A stretch of 64,000 bases of DNA from Streptomyces rubradiris (GTDB lineage: Bacteria; Actinomycetota; Actinomycetes; Streptomycetales; Streptomycetaceae), in the NCBI RefSeq assembly GCF_016860525.1, contig NZ_BNEA01000015.1, positions 3,410,001-3,474,000 of the forward strand, written 5' to 3'. The notes below the pieces were generated by a model. It was not told the origin of the DNA. It worked only from the letters and a program-made list of their open reading frames with translations, and made no database searches. The position numbers were made by a program, and so were the translations under genes. Shown in pieces: positions 24,726-34,763 of the stretch (positions are counted from its first letter, which is position 1; every line of letters starts with the position of its first letter).

Positions 24726-26759
24726 TCACGCTCCCGTGGCGACGAGGAGGACGGCGACCGCCAGGACGACGGTGCCGGCGAGCAGCGCGCTCACATAGGT
24801 CTGCACATTGCCGGTCTGCGCACGCCGGACGGCGGCCCCCAGCAGCCGGGGCAGGGCGGCGGCGCCGCGCACGTAGGTGTCGACGACCTCGCGGTCCAGG
24901 AACCGCACCAGGCTCGCCCCTGCCCGCACCGGGCGGACGAACAGCGCCGCGTACACGGCGTCCAGGTGGAAGCCCGCCGCGGCGGGCCGGTGCAGCGGGC
25001 CGAGCAGCAGCCGTCCGGGGTCCGCCGGGTCGGGCGCGGAGGCGATGTCGCCGTAGGCCGGGCGGTGGGTGGCGATGGCCTCGGCCTCGACCAGGCCGGC
25101 GTCGGCCTCGGGGTGGGCGGCGACCGCGCCCAGCGGGGAGCGGGCGGCGAGCGCGGTGGTGCGCTGCCAGGCGCCGTAGGTGAGCAGCCCGCCGACCAGG
25201 GCGAGGCCCGTGCCGAGGATGGAGGTGAGCAGGGTCGGGGTGAGGTCGCGGCCGTCGAACCAGTCGGGCAGGACGCGGTAGGCGAGCCCGCCGAGGGCGA
25301 GGGAGGGGATCGCGAGGACCCAGAGCACCACGGTCATCGACAGCGGCTGGCGTGTCGGGGTCTCCCCTGCTCGAACGGAGTTGAGAGCTTGGGGAAGGTC
25401 CGGGTCCTCGGTGCCCCGGCCCCGGAAGGCGAGCAGCCACAGCCGGGCGGCGTAGGCGGCGGTCAGCAGGGCGGTGAGCAGGCCCGCGACGAGCACGATC
25501 CAGCCGGCCGCGCCGGGGGCGTGCCCGGTGTGGCCCTGGGTGACGTGTTCGGCGGCGCCGAGGACGGACTCCTTGGAGAAGAAGCCGCTGAACGGCGGGA
25601 TCGCGGCGAGCGCGAGCAGCGCCACGGTCATCGTCCAGTAGGCGTCCGGGACGCGGTCGCGCAGGCCCCGCATGCGGGACATGGCGGCGAGCGAGTTGGT
25701 GCCGGCGGCGTGGATGACCACGCCGGCCGCGAGGAACAGCAGCGCCTTGAAGGCGCCGTGCGCGAGGAGGTGGAAGACGGCGGCACCGCGGTCGCCGACG
25801 GCGAGGGCGCCGGTCATGTAGCCGAGCTGGCCCACGGTCGAGTAGGCGAGGACGCGCTTGATGTCGTCCTGGGCGAGCGCGGCGAGGGCGGAGCCGGTCA
25901 TCGTGACGGCGGCCATGACGGCGAGGACCACCATCGCGGCCCGGGATGCCTCGAACAGCGGAAGGAGACGGGCGATGAAGTAGACACCGGCGGCGACCAT
26001 CGTCGCGGCGTGGATCAGCGCGGAGACGGGCGTCGGGCCCGCCATCGCGTCCGGGAGCCAGGTGTGCAGCGGGAACTGCGCCGACTTGCCCGCAACGCCC
26101 GCGAGCAGCAGCAGCGCCACCGGTGTCGGGTGGTCGATGCCGCCGCTCGTGACGGCGCCGAGGATCCGGGTGAGCCGGAACGACCCGGCGTCGCCGGCCA
26201 GCGCGAACAGGCCGATCAGGAACGGCACGTCGCCGAGCTTGGTGACCAGGAAGGCCTTCAGGGAGGCGGCGCGGGCCTCGGGGGTCTCCCAGTAGTGGCC
26301 GACCAGGAAGTAGGAGCAGATGCCCATCACTTCCCAGCCGACCAGCAGCACCATGAGGTCGCCGGAGTAGACGACCAGGAGCATCGCGGAGGTGAACAGG
26401 GAGACGAGCGCGGCGTACGACGGGTAGCGCGGGTCGTCGCGCAGATAGCCGGTGGAGTAGATCTGCACGCAGGCCGCGACGCAGGTGACCAGGACGGCGA
26501 CGAGCGCGGCGAAACCGTCGATGTGCAGGGCCAGCTCGATGGGCACGGACCCGGTGGGCGTCAGCTCGGTGTGGGCGTCCACGGCCGTGCCGCCGCCCTG
26601 GCGCGCGGCGACCAGCGCGGCCAAAACCAGCGAGGCCAGTGGCGGGAGCACGGCGAGCGGGCGGACGAATCCGGGGGCGGTGCGGCCGAGCAGCAGGCCG
26701 GCCGCGGCGCCCAGGAACGGCAGGAGGGGGACGAGGACGGCGAGGGTGGTCGTGGTCAC
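24726..26759 (-). CDS. nuoL: complex I subunit L, second nuo locus
   Basis: A 677-residue antiporter-like subunit starting at GTG 26759. It has [51 protein letters not shown] and a long C-terminal extension containing the lateral helix region. The helix Glu and pump Lys are present. It overlaps the nuoK stop (GTGA). Proton-pump features are therefore intact in this reduced locus. Confidence 0.93.
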   Translation of the reverse strand: MTTTTLAVLVPLLPFLGAAAGLLLGRTAPGFVRPLAVLPPLASLVLAALVAARQGGGTAVDAHTELTPTGSVPIELALHIDGFAALVAVLVTCVAACVQIYSTGYLRDDPRYPSYAALVSLFTSAMLLVVYSGDLMVLLVGWEVMGICSYFLVGHYWETPEARAASLKAFLVTKLGDVPFLIGLFALAGDAGSFRLTRILGAVTSGGIDHPTPVALLLLAGVAGKSAQFPLHTWLPDAMAGPTPVSALIHAATMVAAGVYFIARLLPLFEASRAAMVVLAVMAAVTMTGSALAALAQDDIKRVLAYSTVGQLGYMTGALAVGDRGAAVFHLLAHGAFKALLFLAAGVVIHAAGTNSLAAMSRMRGLRDRVPDAYWTMTVALLALAAIPPFSGFFSKESVLGAAEHVTQGHTGHAPGAAGWIVLVAGLLTALLTAAYAARLWLLAFRGRGTEDPDLPQALNSVRAGETPTRQPLSMTVVLWVLAIPSLALGGLAYRVLPDWFDGRDLTPTLLTSILGTGLALVGGLLTYGAWQRTTALAARSPLGAVAAHPEADAGLVEAEAIATHRPAYGDIASAPDPADPGRLLLGPLHRPAAAGFHLDAVYAALFVRPVRAGASLVRFLDREVVDTYVRGAAALPRLLGAAVRRAQTGNVQTYVSALLAGTVVLAVAVLLVATGA

Positions 26760-27136
26760 GCGGTGGCCTCAGCCTTCTCGGCCGCGGGGTGGTCGCTGTC
26801 GGGGCCTTCCGCGTCGGGGCCCTCGGCGGTGTCGCGGAGCTTGTCGATGTCGGAGGTGCCGCGGTTGCGGTACACCGCGAGCACGATCGCCAGGCCGATG
26901 CCGATCTCGGCGGCGGCGATGGCGATGGTGAACAGGGTCAGGGCCTGACCGGAGTGCAGGGTCTCCCGCGCGGTCCGGCTGAGCCACACGTCGAAGGCGA
27001 CCAGGTTGAGGTTGACGGCGTTGAGCATCAGCTCGACCGACATCAGGACCAGGATCGCGTTGCGGCGGGCGAGGACGCCGTACAGGCCGGTGCAGAACAG
27101 GAGGGCGGAGAGTACGGCGGGATAGGCGAGGTGCAT
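26756..27136 (-). CDS. nuoK: complex I subunit K, second nuo locus
   Basis: A 126-residue three-span subunit: [44 protein letters not shown] with the conserved membrane glutamate, and [22 protein letters not shown]. The hydrophilic C-terminus is about 27 residues longer than in the 99-residue NuoK of the other operon and is rich in Glu, Asp and Ala. The start overlaps the nuoJ stop by one base (TGATG). Confidence 0.93.
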   Translation of the reverse strand: MHLAYPAVLSALLFCTGLYGVLARRNAILVLMSVELMLNAVNLNLVAFDVWLSRTARETLHSGQALTLFTIAIAAAEIGIGLAIVLAVYRNRGTSDIDKLRDTAEGPDAEGPDSDHPAAEKAEATA

Positions 27137-27714
27137 CAGCGGGCGCCTTCCTTCCCGGGGGCCGCGGGCACGGCGTCGGCCTTGGCCTTGCGGGACAGCA
27201 CGATCGCGCCGACCAGTGCCGCGAGGAGCAGCACGGACAGGGCCTCGAACGGCAGCACCCAGTGCCGGAACAGGCTCGCGCCGGTGACCTTCGTGGTGCC
27301 GGCGGCCGGGCCGTCCAAGTCGATCCAGGTGGCGCGGAAGGCGTCCACGACCACCCAGACCAGGGCGACGGCGGCGGCCACCGCGACGGTCAGGGCGGCC
27401 CAGCGGTTGCCGGAGTCGGCGTCCGGGGAGCGGCCGATGGGGGCCTTGGTGAGCATCAGACCGAACAACAGGAGGACGACGACGGAGCCGACGTAGATCA
27501 GCACCTGCACCCAGGCGATGAACTCGGCCGTGAGCAGCAGGTACTCCACGGCGAGGCCACCGAGCCCGACCACCAGCCACAGGGCGGCGTGCACCAGCTG
27601 CCGGGTGGTGACGGTGACCAGCGCGGCGCCGAGGGTGACCAGGCCGACGAGCAGGAAGGCGATCTCGACGCCGGTCGGGGACAGGAAGCCGTGCGGGGCC
27701 TGGGCGAGCGTCAT
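27136..27714 (-). CDS. nuoJ: complex I subunit J, second nuo locus
   Basis: A 192-residue five-span subunit. It starts [31 protein letters not shown] and has [29 protein letters not shown], the conserved third helix that couples the quinone site to the pump. It is about 90 residues shorter than NuoJ of the other operon, which has a long cytoplasmic tail. The start overlaps the nuoI stop (ATGA). Confidence 0.92.
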   Translation of the reverse strand: MTLAQAPHGFLSPTGVEIAFLLVGLVTLGAALVTVTTRQLVHAALWLVVGLGGLAVEYLLLTAEFIAWVQVLIYVGSVVVLLLFGLMLTKAPIGRSPDADSGNRWAALTVAVAAAVALVWVVVDAFRATWIDLDGPAAGTTKVTGASLFRHWVLPFEALSVLLLAALVGAIVLSRKAKADAVPAAPGKEGAR

Positions 27715-28262
27715 GACGTGCCCTCCCCCGGCTGCGCCTGCGCGGCGGCCAGCTTCTCGGCGGTCTTGCGGGCCGCGGCGATCTCCTTGGGTTCCTCGGC
27801 GCCGGGGTCGAGGGCGGGCGGGGCCGGCACGGTCCACATCCACTCGCGGAGCTTGTCCCGCTCGTGGGTGAGGTCGCGGATGTCGGTCTCGGCGTACTCG
27901 AACTCCGGGGACCAGAACAGCGCGTCGAAAGGACAGACCTCGATGCAGATACCGCAGTACATGCACAGGGAGAAGTCGATCGCGAACCGGTCGAGGACGT
28001 TGCGGCTGCGCTCCCGGCCGCCGGGGGCGGCGGGCGGGACGGTCTCCTTGTGGGAGTCGATGTAGATGCACCAGTCCGGGCACTCGCGGGCGCACAGCAT
28101 GCAGACCGTGCAGTTCTCCTCGAACAGTCCGATCACCCCGCGGGTGCGGGGCGGCAGCTCGGGCAGGGCGTCCGGGTACTGCTCGGTGACGGACTTCCTC
28201 GTCATCGTGCGCAGGGTGACGGCCAGGCCCTTGGCGAGGCCGGAGCCGGGGATGGGGGCCAT
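27711..28262 (-). CDS. nuoI: complex I subunit I, second nuo locus
   Basis: A 183-residue peripheral-arm subunit carrying two 4Fe-4S clusters. Both full motifs are present, [12 protein letters not shown] near 51-62 and [12 protein letters not shown] near 100-111. It starts [20 protein letters not shown] and ends in an Ala/Glu-rich tail. In other ferredoxin-linked complex I relatives, NuoI is among the subunits nearest to the electron-input partner. It directly abuts nuoH. Confidence 0.93.
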   Translation of the reverse strand: MAPIPGSGLAKGLAVTLRTMTRKSVTEQYPDALPELPPRTRGVIGLFEENCTVCMLCARECPDWCIYIDSHKETVPPAAPGGRERSRNVLDRFAIDFSLCMYCGICIEVCPFDALFWSPEFEYAETDIRDLTHERDKLREWMWTVPAPPALDPGAEEPKEIAAARKTAEKLAAAQAQPGEGTS

Positions 28263-29231
28263 TTAGGAGATCACCACCTTGACGATGCCGGTGAGGGCGA
28301 TCTGGGCGAGGGAGAGGGGGACGAGGAGGGTCCAGGACAGCTTCTGGAGCTGGTCCTCGCGCAGCCGCGGGTAGGTCACGCGGAGCCAGATCACGAGGAA
28401 GGCGAGGATCGCGGTCTTCAGCAGGGTCCACACCCAGCCGAGGCCGTCGGCGCCCCACGGGCCGTGCCAGCCGCCGAGGAAGAGGACGGTGGTCAGGCCG
28501 CACAGGATGACGATGCCCGCGTACTCGGCGAGCAGGAACAGGGCGAAGCGCAGACCGGTGTACTCGGTGTACGCGCCGAAGATGATCTCGGAGTCGGCGA
28601 CCGGCATGTCGAACGGCGGGCGTTGCAGTTCGGCGAGTCCGGCGACGAAGAAGACGATCGCGCCGACGATCTGCCACGGCAGCCACCACCAGTGGAAGGC
28701 GTGCAGGATGCCGGGCAGGGAGACGGTGCCGGCCGCCATCGCGACCGAGGCCGCCGCCAGCAGCATCGGCAGTTCGTAGGAGAGCAGCTGGGCGGCCGTG
28801 CGCAGTCCGCCGAGCAGGGAGAACTTGTTGGCGCTGGCCCAGCCGGCCATCAGCGAGCCGAGCACGCCGACACCCATCACCGCGAGGACGAAGAACACGC
28901 CGGCGTCGATGACCTGGCCGACGGCGCCCTCGCCCGGGCCGATCGGGATGGCGAGCAGGACGAGGAGGTACGGCAGCAGGGCCACGGCGGGGGCGAGCTG
29001 GAAGACCCGGCGGTCGGCGCCCGCCGGGACCACGTCCTCCTTCTGCGCGAACTTCACGCCGTCGGCGATCAGCTGGGCCCAGCCGTGGAATCCGCCCGCG
29101 TACATCGGGCCGAGGCGGCCCTGCATGTGGGCCATCACCTTGTGCTCGGTCTGGCCGACGATCAGCGGGAAGGTGAGGAAGACGGCGAACACGACGAGGA
29201 GTCGCAGCGCGACGTCCAGCACGTCGTTCAC
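28263..29231 (-). CDS. nuoH: complex I subunit H, second nuo locus
   Basis: A 322-residue eight-span subunit forming part of the quinone chamber. It has ERVMAHMQGR-like GQTEHKVMAHMQGRLGP, FAQKEDVVPAGADR and RPPFDMPVADSEIIFGAYTEY. The acidic loop differs from the [14 protein letters not shown] form in the other NuoH of this window. It is much shorter than the other copy, lacking its C-terminal extension. The GTG start overlaps the nuoC stop (GTGA). Confidence 0.92.
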   Translation of the reverse strand: MNDVLDVALRLLVVFAVFLTFPLIVGQTEHKVMAHMQGRLGPMYAGGFHGWAQLIADGVKFAQKEDVVPAGADRRVFQLAPAVALLPYLLVLLAIPIGPGEGAVGQVIDAGVFFVLAVMGVGVLGSLMAGWASANKFSLLGGLRTAAQLLSYELPMLLAAASVAMAAGTVSLPGILHAFHWWWLPWQIVGAIVFFVAGLAELQRPPFDMPVADSEIIFGAYTEYTGLRFALFLLAEYAGIVILCGLTTVLFLGGWHGPWGADGLGWVWTLLKTAILAFLVIWLRVTYPRLREDQLQKLSWTLLVPLSLAQIALTGIVKVVIS

Positions 29232-30751
29232 TGCGGGCCTCCTGTGGGGTCGGTGCCGGGATCGGTATCGGTGCCGGGGTCGGTGTCGGCGGGGGTGGCT
29301 GGGGTGCGGGGGTGGCCGGGGGCGGGGGCGGACTCGGCTGAGGGGGCCTCGCCCGGTGCCGGTTGCGGTGCTGGCGCACGCCGCGTTTCCGACTCAGGCC
29401 GCGGTCCCGGCTCACGCCGCGACTTCGGCTCAGGCTGCGACTTCGGCTCAGGCTGCGACTTCGGCTCAGGCTGCTGTGCCGGCTCACGCTGCTGTGTCGG
29501 CTCACGCTGTGACTCCGGCTGCGGCTCCGAAGCCCGCTCCGGCATCCCGGTCCGCTCCGGCTCGGTCGCCTTGCGGGGCTCCGGTTCGGGGGCCGGTTCG
29601 GGCTCGTCGAAGGCCGGGCGGGCGTGGTGCCAGGGGGCGTCCGAGCTGCGCGGGGCGCGGGCGCGCTGGGAGGCCGAGCCCTCCGAGGCGCTGCGGGCGC
29701 GGCGCGTCGAGGCGGGCGCGGGGCCGGGCTCGTAGGCCACCGATGCCTCGGCGGCCGGGCCTTCCGCCGGTCCCTGCGCCGCCGCACCCGTGGCATCGCC
29801 CTCGGCCGCGGCCTCCTTGCGCGGCGCCGCGTCCTCGGCCCGGGCCGCCTGCTGGCTCGCCGAACCCTCACTGGCGCTGCGCATCCGCCGCGGCCGAGCG
29901 GGCGCACCCGCGTCCGCACCCGACGCCACACCCGAAGCGGCAGCTCCCGGCTGGCCCACCTGGCTCGCCGAACCCTCGCTCGCGCTCCGCATCCGCCGCG
30001 GCCGAGCAGGCGCACCCGCCCCCGGCTCCGCACCCGAGGCGGCGGCCTCACCGGAGGAAGACCCCGGCTGGGCCGTCTGGCTGGCCGAGCCCTCGGAGGC
30101 CGAGCGGGTGCGGCGTACCGGGCGGTCGCCTGTCGCGCGGGGCGCCGCCGCCCTGGCCGGGCGGGCCGGGGCCGGGGGGAGCTGACCCTTCAGAGGGCCC
30201 CATTCGTTGGGGTCGGGGACGCCCGGCGGCAGCATCTGGCGGCGCTTGGGACCGCCGTGCTCGGACTCGCCGGGCTCCTTGGCGCCCGGCCACGCCTTGG
30301 CGACCCGGGCGGCGAGGACGAAGTCCTTGCGGAGGGGGTGGCCCTCGAAGTTCTCGGGGAGGAGCAGGTGCTCCAGGCCCGGGTGGCCCTCGAAGACGAC
30401 GCCGAACATCTCGTGGGTCTCGCGCTCGTGCCAGCCCGCGCCCGCGTAGACGCCGGTGGCGGAGGGCAGGACGGGGGTCTCGTGCGGGACCGTCGTACGG
30501 ACGAGGAGGCGGCGGACCGGGTGCAGGGCGACGACGTGCGCGGCGACCCGGAAGCCCGTGCCCGGTTCGTCGACCGCGCTCAGCCAGTCGAAGTAGGTGC
30601 AGCCCAGGGTCGTACGGGCCGTCTCCAGGGCGGTGAGCCAGGCGGACGGCGGTACGTCCACGGTCAGGAGGTCGTACGACTCCTCCGCCGTGGCGTCCGG
30701 GCCGAAGAGTTCCTCGGCGGGGGCGGGCAGCCAGCCGGCGGCGGTGCTCAT
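29228..30751 (-). CDS. nuoC: complex I subunit C with a long repetitive C-terminal tail
   Basis: A 507-residue protein. Residues 1-190 are a normal NuoC/30-kDa domain ([47 protein letters not shown]). The remaining 310 residues are disordered-looking. Four near-identical repeats [13 protein letters not shown] lie at 213-225, 252-264, 288-300 and 350-362. Then comes a Pro/Glu/Gln stretch with [11 protein letters not shown] repeats, and a Thr/Asp/Pro end. The tail is in frame and its stop overlaps the nuoH start, so it is translated. No nuoD follows and no NuoD sequence is fused. The tail function is unknown; the Ser-rich basic repeats resemble phosphorylation sites. Confidence 0.9.
   Translation of the reverse strand: MSTAAGWLPAPAEELFGPDATAEESYDLLTVDVPPSAWLTALETARTTLGCTYFDWLSAVDEPGTGFRVAAHVVALHPVRRLLVRTTVPHETPVLPSATGVYAGAGWHERETHEMFGVVFEGHPGLEHLLLPENFEGHPLRKDFVLAARVAKAWPGAKEPGESEHGGPKRRQMLPPGVPDPNEWGPLKGQLPPAPARPARAAAPRATGDRPVRRTRSASEGSASQTAQPGSSSGEAAASGAEPGAGAPARPRRMRSASEGSASQVGQPGAAASGVASGADAGAPARPRRMRSASEGSASQQAARAEDAAPRKEAAAEGDATGAAAQGPAEGPAAEASVAYEPGPAPASTRRARSASEGSASQRARAPRSSDAPWHHARPAFDEPEPAPEPEPRKATEPERTGMPERASEPQPESQREPTQQREPAQQPEPKSQPEPKSQPEPKSRREPGPRPESETRRAPAPQPAPGEAPSAESAPAPGHPRTPATPADTDPGTDTDPGTDPTGGPQ
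29407..29520. repeat. 18-base tandem repeats encoding the PEPKSQ stretch of NuoC
   Basis: CGGCTCAGGCTGCGACTT recurs with little change in this stretch, giving the Pro-Glu-Pro-Lys-Ser-Gln repeats of the NuoC tail on the minus strand. Confidence 0.7.
29666..30115. repeat. four dispersed repeats encoding [13 protein letters not shown]
   Basis: Codons for the four NuoC tail repeats lie at 30077-30115, 29960-29998, 29852-29890 and 29666-29704. The two inner copies share about 55 bases of near-identical DNA including the flanking GCGGCCGAGC segment, evidence of recent duplication; the outer copies have diverged at the DNA level. Confidence 0.8.
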
Positions 30752-31353
30752 CGCGGGCCCTCCTCACCGGCCGGCGCCGGGGGCCGCACCAGGCCGCTCT
30801 GCAGGGCCGCGGCGGACGGCCGGCCGGCGGGTCCGTCGCCGTACCGCTCCCCGAGCGACTCGCGGGCGATCTTCTCCTGGAGCTTGAGGATGCCCTGGAG
30901 CAGCGCCTCGGGGCGGGGCGGGCAGCCGGGGACGTAGACGTCCACCGGGATGATCTGGTCGACGCCCTTGGTGACGGAGTAGGAGTCCCAGTAGGGGCCG
31001 CCGCAGTTGGAGCACGCGCCGAAGGAGATGACGTACTTCGGCTCGGGCATCTGCTCGTACAGGCGCTTGACGGCCGGGGCCATCTTGTCCGTCACGGTGC
31101 CCGAGACCACCATCAGGTCGGCCTGGCGGGGGCCCGGTGCGAAGGGGATGACGCCGAGCCGGATGAAGTCGTGCCGGGCCATCGACGCGGCGATGAACTC
31201 GATCGCGCAGCAGGCGAGGCCGAAGTTGAACACCCACAGCGAGTAGCGGCGGCCCCAGTTCAGGACCACCTTCATCGGCTCGGGCGCCAGCCGCGCCAGC
31301 GCCCCCAGCCGCTTGGGCTCGGGCAGGAGAACGGGGTCCGGGTTCACGTCCAT
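30748..31353 (-). CDS. nuoB: complex I subunit B, second nuo locus
   Basis: A 201-residue subunit carrying the terminal N2 4Fe-4S cluster. All four ligands are visible: the adjacent cysteines in [12 protein letters not shown], one in [14 protein letters not shown], and one in [12 protein letters not shown]. It starts at ATG 31353 inside the nuoA coding end. The cluster normally passes electrons to quinone at the interface with NuoD, which this locus lacks. Confidence 0.94.
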   Translation of the reverse strand: MDVNPDPVLLPEPKRLGALARLAPEPMKVVLNWGRRYSLWVFNFGLACCAIEFIAASMARHDFIRLGVIPFAPGPRQADLMVVSGTVTDKMAPAVKRLYEQMPEPKYVISFGACSNCGGPYWDSYSVTKGVDQIIPVDVYVPGCPPRPEALLQGILKLQEKIARESLGERYGDGPAGRPSAAALQSGLVRPPAPAGEEGPR

Positions 31354-31763
31354 GCCAGGACGCCCTTCTTGTATGCGTACAGCAGGCCCACGGCGAGGAA
31401 ACCGAGGAAGACGAACATCTCCACCAGGGTCGCCGCGCCGTAGCCGGGGGCGGCGAAGACCGTCGCCCAGGGGAACAGGAAGATCGAGTCGACCGCGAAG
31501 ATCACGTACAGGAAGGCGTAGACGTAGTAGCGGACCTGGGTGTGGGCCCAGCCCTCGCCGACGGGGTCGACACCGCACTCGTAGGTCAGCAGTTTCTCCG
31601 GGGTCGGGACGACCGGGCGCAGCAGGCGGCCGGCACCGAAGGCGACCGCGACGAACAGCACGCCGACGAGGGCGAGCAGCCCGACCACCGAGTAGGACCG
31701 GAAGTAGCCGGCCGCGACGACGTGCCCCGCGGCGGCCGCCGAGTCCCCCAACGTCTCCCGCAC
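31344..31763 (-). CDS. nuoA: complex I subunit A, second nuo locus
   Basis: A 139-residue three-span subunit and first gene of the reduced operon. It has [22 protein letters not shown], the conserved [13 protein letters not shown] loop that includes the switch cysteine, [22 protein letters not shown] and a C-terminal span. The GTG at 31763 is the likely start. The operon promoter should lie in the 230 bases before the divergent histidine kinase gene. Confidence 0.92.
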   Translation of the reverse strand: MRETLGDSAAAAGHVVAAGYFRSYSVVGLLALVGVLFVAVAFGAGRLLRPVVPTPEKLLTYECGVDPVGEGWAHTQVRYYVYAFLYVIFAVDSIFLFPWATVFAAPGYGAATLVEMFVFLGFLAVGLLYAYKKGVLAWT

Positions 31764-31993
31764 CGTCCGTCCCTCGCTCCCTGACCTCGTGACCGTGGTG
31801 AATTAGTGCACTGGGTGATGCCTCGTGGTTCGAGGATCTGTACGCACGCGAGTCTAGGCCCTGATAAAGAGCGGGTAAGCGGCCCGTCACGGCGTGAGAC
31901 GCCGGGGCGGGCCGGGGGTGGGGATTTCCCCCGGAGGGGCAGGGCGGCGTACCACATGGCGGGAACGGTGCCCGGCACGGCAGGCTGACCGCT

Positions 31994-33202
31994 ATGACCG
32001 CTCCCCGCCCCGCCGCCGCCCCGATCGGTGGCCCCGACGCAGACGACGGACGCGCCGGCTCCCACCGGCTGCCTCCGCCCCGGCCGGCCTACGACGCGCA
32101 CACCTGGAAGGAGATCGCGCACCTGCTGCTGAACCTGCCGGTGGCGGTGATCGGTTTCACGTACGCGTTCACCGTGGTGGTGGTCGGCGGCACCCTCACC
32201 CTCACCGTGATCGGGCTGCCGCTGCTCGCGGTGTGCCTGCTGATCGCCCGCCAGCTGGGCAAGGCGGAGCGGGCCCGGGCCCGGGCGCTGCTCGGGGTGC
32301 GGGTGGAGGAGCCGTCGCCGCTGCCGCTCGCCAGGAGCGGGGGACCGGCGCAGCGGGTGTGGACGGCGCTGAAGGACCCGGTGGGCTGGCGCACGCTGCT
32401 GTACGACGTGATCCGCCTGCCGTGGGGCATTCTCACCTTCGTCACCGTGCTGACCTCGCTGTTCGTGCTGTGGCCGGTGCTGCCGTACCTGGCGCGGCTG
32501 ATGGCGAACCTGGACCGGGCGATGGTGCGCGGGCTGCTGTCGCCCTCGGACGAGCTGGAGCGCCGGATCGCCGAGCTGGAGTCCGACCGCGGGATCGTGG
32601 TGGACACGGCGGCGGCGGACCTGCGCCGGATCGAGCGGGACCTGCACGACGGCGCCCAGGCGCGACTGGTGAACCTGGCCATGGGGCTGGGCCTGGCCAA
32701 GGAGAAGCTGCTGGAGGACCCGGACGCGGCGGCGGCGATGGTGGACGAGGCGCACGGCGAGGTGAAGCTGGCCCTCCAGGAGCTGCGCGACCTGGCCCGG
32801 GGCATCCACCCGGCGGTCCTCACCGACCGCGGTCTGGACGCGGCGCTGTCGGCGGTCGCCTCCCGCTGCACGGTGCCGGTGAAGGTGAGCGTGGACCTGC
32901 CGGCCCGGCCTGCGGCGGCCATCGAGGGCATCGCCTACTTCACCGTCTCCGAGCTGCTGCAGAACGTCAGCAAGCACAGCGGGGCCCGGACCGCCTCCGT
33001 AGAAGCCTGGCGGGCGGACGACCGGCTGATGCTCCAGGTGCGGGACGACGGCCGGGGCGGCGCCCGGCTCGACGGGGGCACCGGCATGCGGGGCCTGGCG
33101 GAGCGGCTGGGCGCGGTGGACGGCCTGTTCGTGGTCGACTCCCCGCCCGGCGGCCCGACGGTGATCACGGCGGAGCTGCCCTGGCGGGACCGGCAGGAGT
33201 AG
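31994..33202 (+). CDS. membrane sensor histidine kinase, copy 1
   Basis: A 402-residue kinase. An N-terminal sensor domain has about four membrane spans ([37 protein letters not shown] and a second pair near 140-165) with the short loops of the Streptomyces putative-sensor family (PF13796-like). The HisKA_3 phosphoacceptor is His218 in [16 protein letters not shown], followed by the HATPase with [21 protein letters not shown] and [11 protein letters not shown]. It is divergent from the reduced nuo operon and 166 bases upstream of a close paralogue. The likely partner is the LuxR regulator at 35036. Confidence 0.92.
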   Translation: MTAPRPAAAPIGGPDADDGRAGSHRLPPPRPAYDAHTWKEIAHLLLNLPVAVIGFTYAFTVVVVGGTLTLTVIGLPLLAVCLLIARQLGKAERARARALLGVRVEEPSPLPLARSGGPAQRVWTALKDPVGWRTLLYDVIRLPWGILTFVTVLTSLFVLWPVLPYLARLMANLDRAMVRGLLSPSDELERRIAELESDRGIVVDTAAADLRRIERDLHDGAQARLVNLAMGLGLAKEKLLEDPDAAAAMVDEAHGEVKLALQELRDLARGIHPAVLTDRGLDAALSAVASRCTVPVKVSVDLPARPAAAIEGIAYFTVSELLQNVSKHSGARTASVEAWRADDRLMLQVRDDGRGGARLDGGTGMRGLAERLGAVDGLFVVDSPPGGPTVITAELPWRDRQE

Positions 33203-33368
33203 ACCGGGCGCAGCCGCCCTGGCGGCTCAGGGCCGGCCGCGGGCGCGGGGGGTGGGGAAAACCCCCCGCTCAAGACGCCGACGGCCTCCATGTCCCGGCG
33301 GCGCGCGGCGGACCACCCTGGACGTACGGCTGAACCGCCGCGTGGACGAGGAGAACGGGACGACACCG

Positions 33369-34694
33369 ATGGCGACGGAGTACGGACACGGGTACGCCTA
33401 CCGCAGCGAGCGGCCGCACCGGCTGCCGGCCGGACTGCGGGCGCCGTTCGAGGCGCGCAGCTGGCGGGAGTTCGGGTATGTGCTGCTGAGCCTGCCGGTG
33501 GCGATCGTGCTGTTCTGCTGGACGGTCACGATGGTCTCCCTCGGCGCGGGCCTGCTGGTGACCTTCCTCGGCATCCCGGTGCTGGCGGCGGCGCTGGCCG
33601 GCTGCCGGGGGTTCGGGGTGCTGGAGCGGGCGCGGGCGCGGGCGCTGCTGGGCCTGCGGGTGGCCGACCCGGAGCCGCTGCGTCCGCCCAAGCCGGGCCC
33701 GCTGGCCTGGACGGGGGCGGTGCTGAAGAGCGGCTCCTCCTGGCGGCAGGCGCTGTACGCGCTGGTGCAGTTCCCGTGGGCGGTGTTCTCGTTCTCGGTG
33801 GTGGTGACCTTCTGGAGCGTCGGCTGGTCGCTGCTGACGTACCCGCTGTGGTTCTGGGTGTTCCCGGTGTACGCCGGTCAGGGCGGCCTCCAGCTGTACG
33901 GCGACCACCACCACAGCGTCTACCTGGACAACCCCTTCGAGATCGGGCTGGCCGCGCTGGTCGGGCTGGCGTTCACACTGGTCTGCCCATGGCTGGTGCG
34001 GGCCCTGACGACCGTGGACGGTCTGTTGGTGCGCGGGCTGCTCGGGCCGTCGCCGCTGTCGGCGCGGGTGGTGGAGCTGGAGTCGGACCGGGGGGTCGTG
34101 GTCGACACGGCCGCCGCCGATCTGCGCCGCATCGAGCGGGCCCTGCACGACGGCGCCCAGGCCCGGCTGGCCGGTCTGGCCATGGACCTGGGGCTGGCGA
34201 AGGAGAAGCTGCGGGATGACCCGGGGGCGGCGGCGCGGCTGGTGGAGGAGGCGCACGGCGAGGTGAAGACGGCCCTGCAGGAGCTGCGCGACCTGGCCCG
34301 GGGCATCCACCCGGCCGTGCTCACCGACCGCGGTCTGGACGCGGCGCTGTCGGCGGTCGCCTCCCGCTGCGCAGTGCCGGTCCGGGTGGAGGTCGACCTG
34401 CCGGCCCGGCCGGCCCCGGCCATCGAGGGCATCGCCTACTTCACCGTCTCCGAGCTGCTGCGCAACGTCAGCGAGCACAGCGGGGCCCGGTCCGCCTCGG
34501 TCGACGTGTGGCGGGCGGACGACCGGCTGCTGCTCCAGGTGAGCGACGACGGCCGGGGCGGCGCCGACCCCGCCCGGGGCTCCGGGCTGGCCGGTCTCGC
34601 GGCCCGGCTGGACGCGGTGGACGGCGTCCTCGTGGTGGACTCCCCGGCGGGCGGCCCCACCCGGGTGACGGCGGAACTGCCCTGGCGCGGCTGA
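33369..34694 (+). CDS. membrane sensor histidine kinase, copy 2
   Basis: A 441-residue kinase paralogous to its upstream neighbour, with the same order: membrane sensor, HisKA_3 with His260 in [16 protein letters not shown], and HATPase. Over the last 200 residues the two are nearly identical, while the sensor halves differ, this one having a longer outer loop (FPVYAGQGGLQLYGDHHHSVYLDNPFE) with a His cluster. The ATG at 33369 has GGAG upstream. The pair probably arose by duplication, with sensors then specialising. A 14-base tandem repeat begins at its stop codon. Confidence 0.92.
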   Translation: MATEYGHGYAYRSERPHRLPAGLRAPFEARSWREFGYVLLSLPVAIVLFCWTVTMVSLGAGLLVTFLGIPVLAAALAGCRGFGVLERARARALLGLRVADPEPLRPPKPGPLAWTGAVLKSGSSWRQALYALVQFPWAVFSFSVVVTFWSVGWSLLTYPLWFWVFPVYAGQGGLQLYGDHHHSVYLDNPFEIGLAALVGLAFTLVCPWLVRALTTVDGLLVRGLLGPSPLSARVVELESDRGVVVDTAAADLRRIERALHDGAQARLAGLAMDLGLAKEKLRDDPGAAARLVEEAHGEVKTALQELRDLARGIHPAVLTDRGLDAALSAVASRCAVPVRVEVDLPARPAPAIEGIAYFTVSELLRNVSEHSGARSASVDVWRADDRLLLQVSDDGRGGADPARGSGLAGLAARLDAVDGVLVVDSPAGGPTRVTAELPWRG

Positions 34695-34763
34695 ACCGGC
34701 ACGCACGAACCGGCACGCACAAGCCGGCTCGCACGAACCAGCACGGACGAACCAGCATGGCCG
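34694..34763. repeat. five tandem copies of a 14-base unit
   Basis: AACCGGCACGCACG and variants AACCGGCACGCACA, AGCCGGCTCGCACG, AACCAGCACGGACG and AACCAGCATGGCCG lie head to tail at 34694, 34708, 34722, 34736 and 34750. The first base is the last base of the kinase stop codon. Confidence 0.85.

Noticed and set aside
23271..26948. 1225-codon plus-strand open frame opposite nuoM/nuoL
   Set aside because: Antisense shadow of two well-supported nuo genes, with composition dominated by Gly, Arg, Gln and Asp and no domain.
29228..30060. The NuoC tail as a frameshift or read-through artefact
   Set aside because: The tail keeps one frame to a stop that overlaps the nuoH start in the standard GTGA manner, and the repeats encode the same peptide, so it is a real coding extension.
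31994..34694. The two kinase genes as an assembly duplication
   Set aside because: Their sensor halves and the intergenic DNA differ clearly, so they are genuine paralogues.
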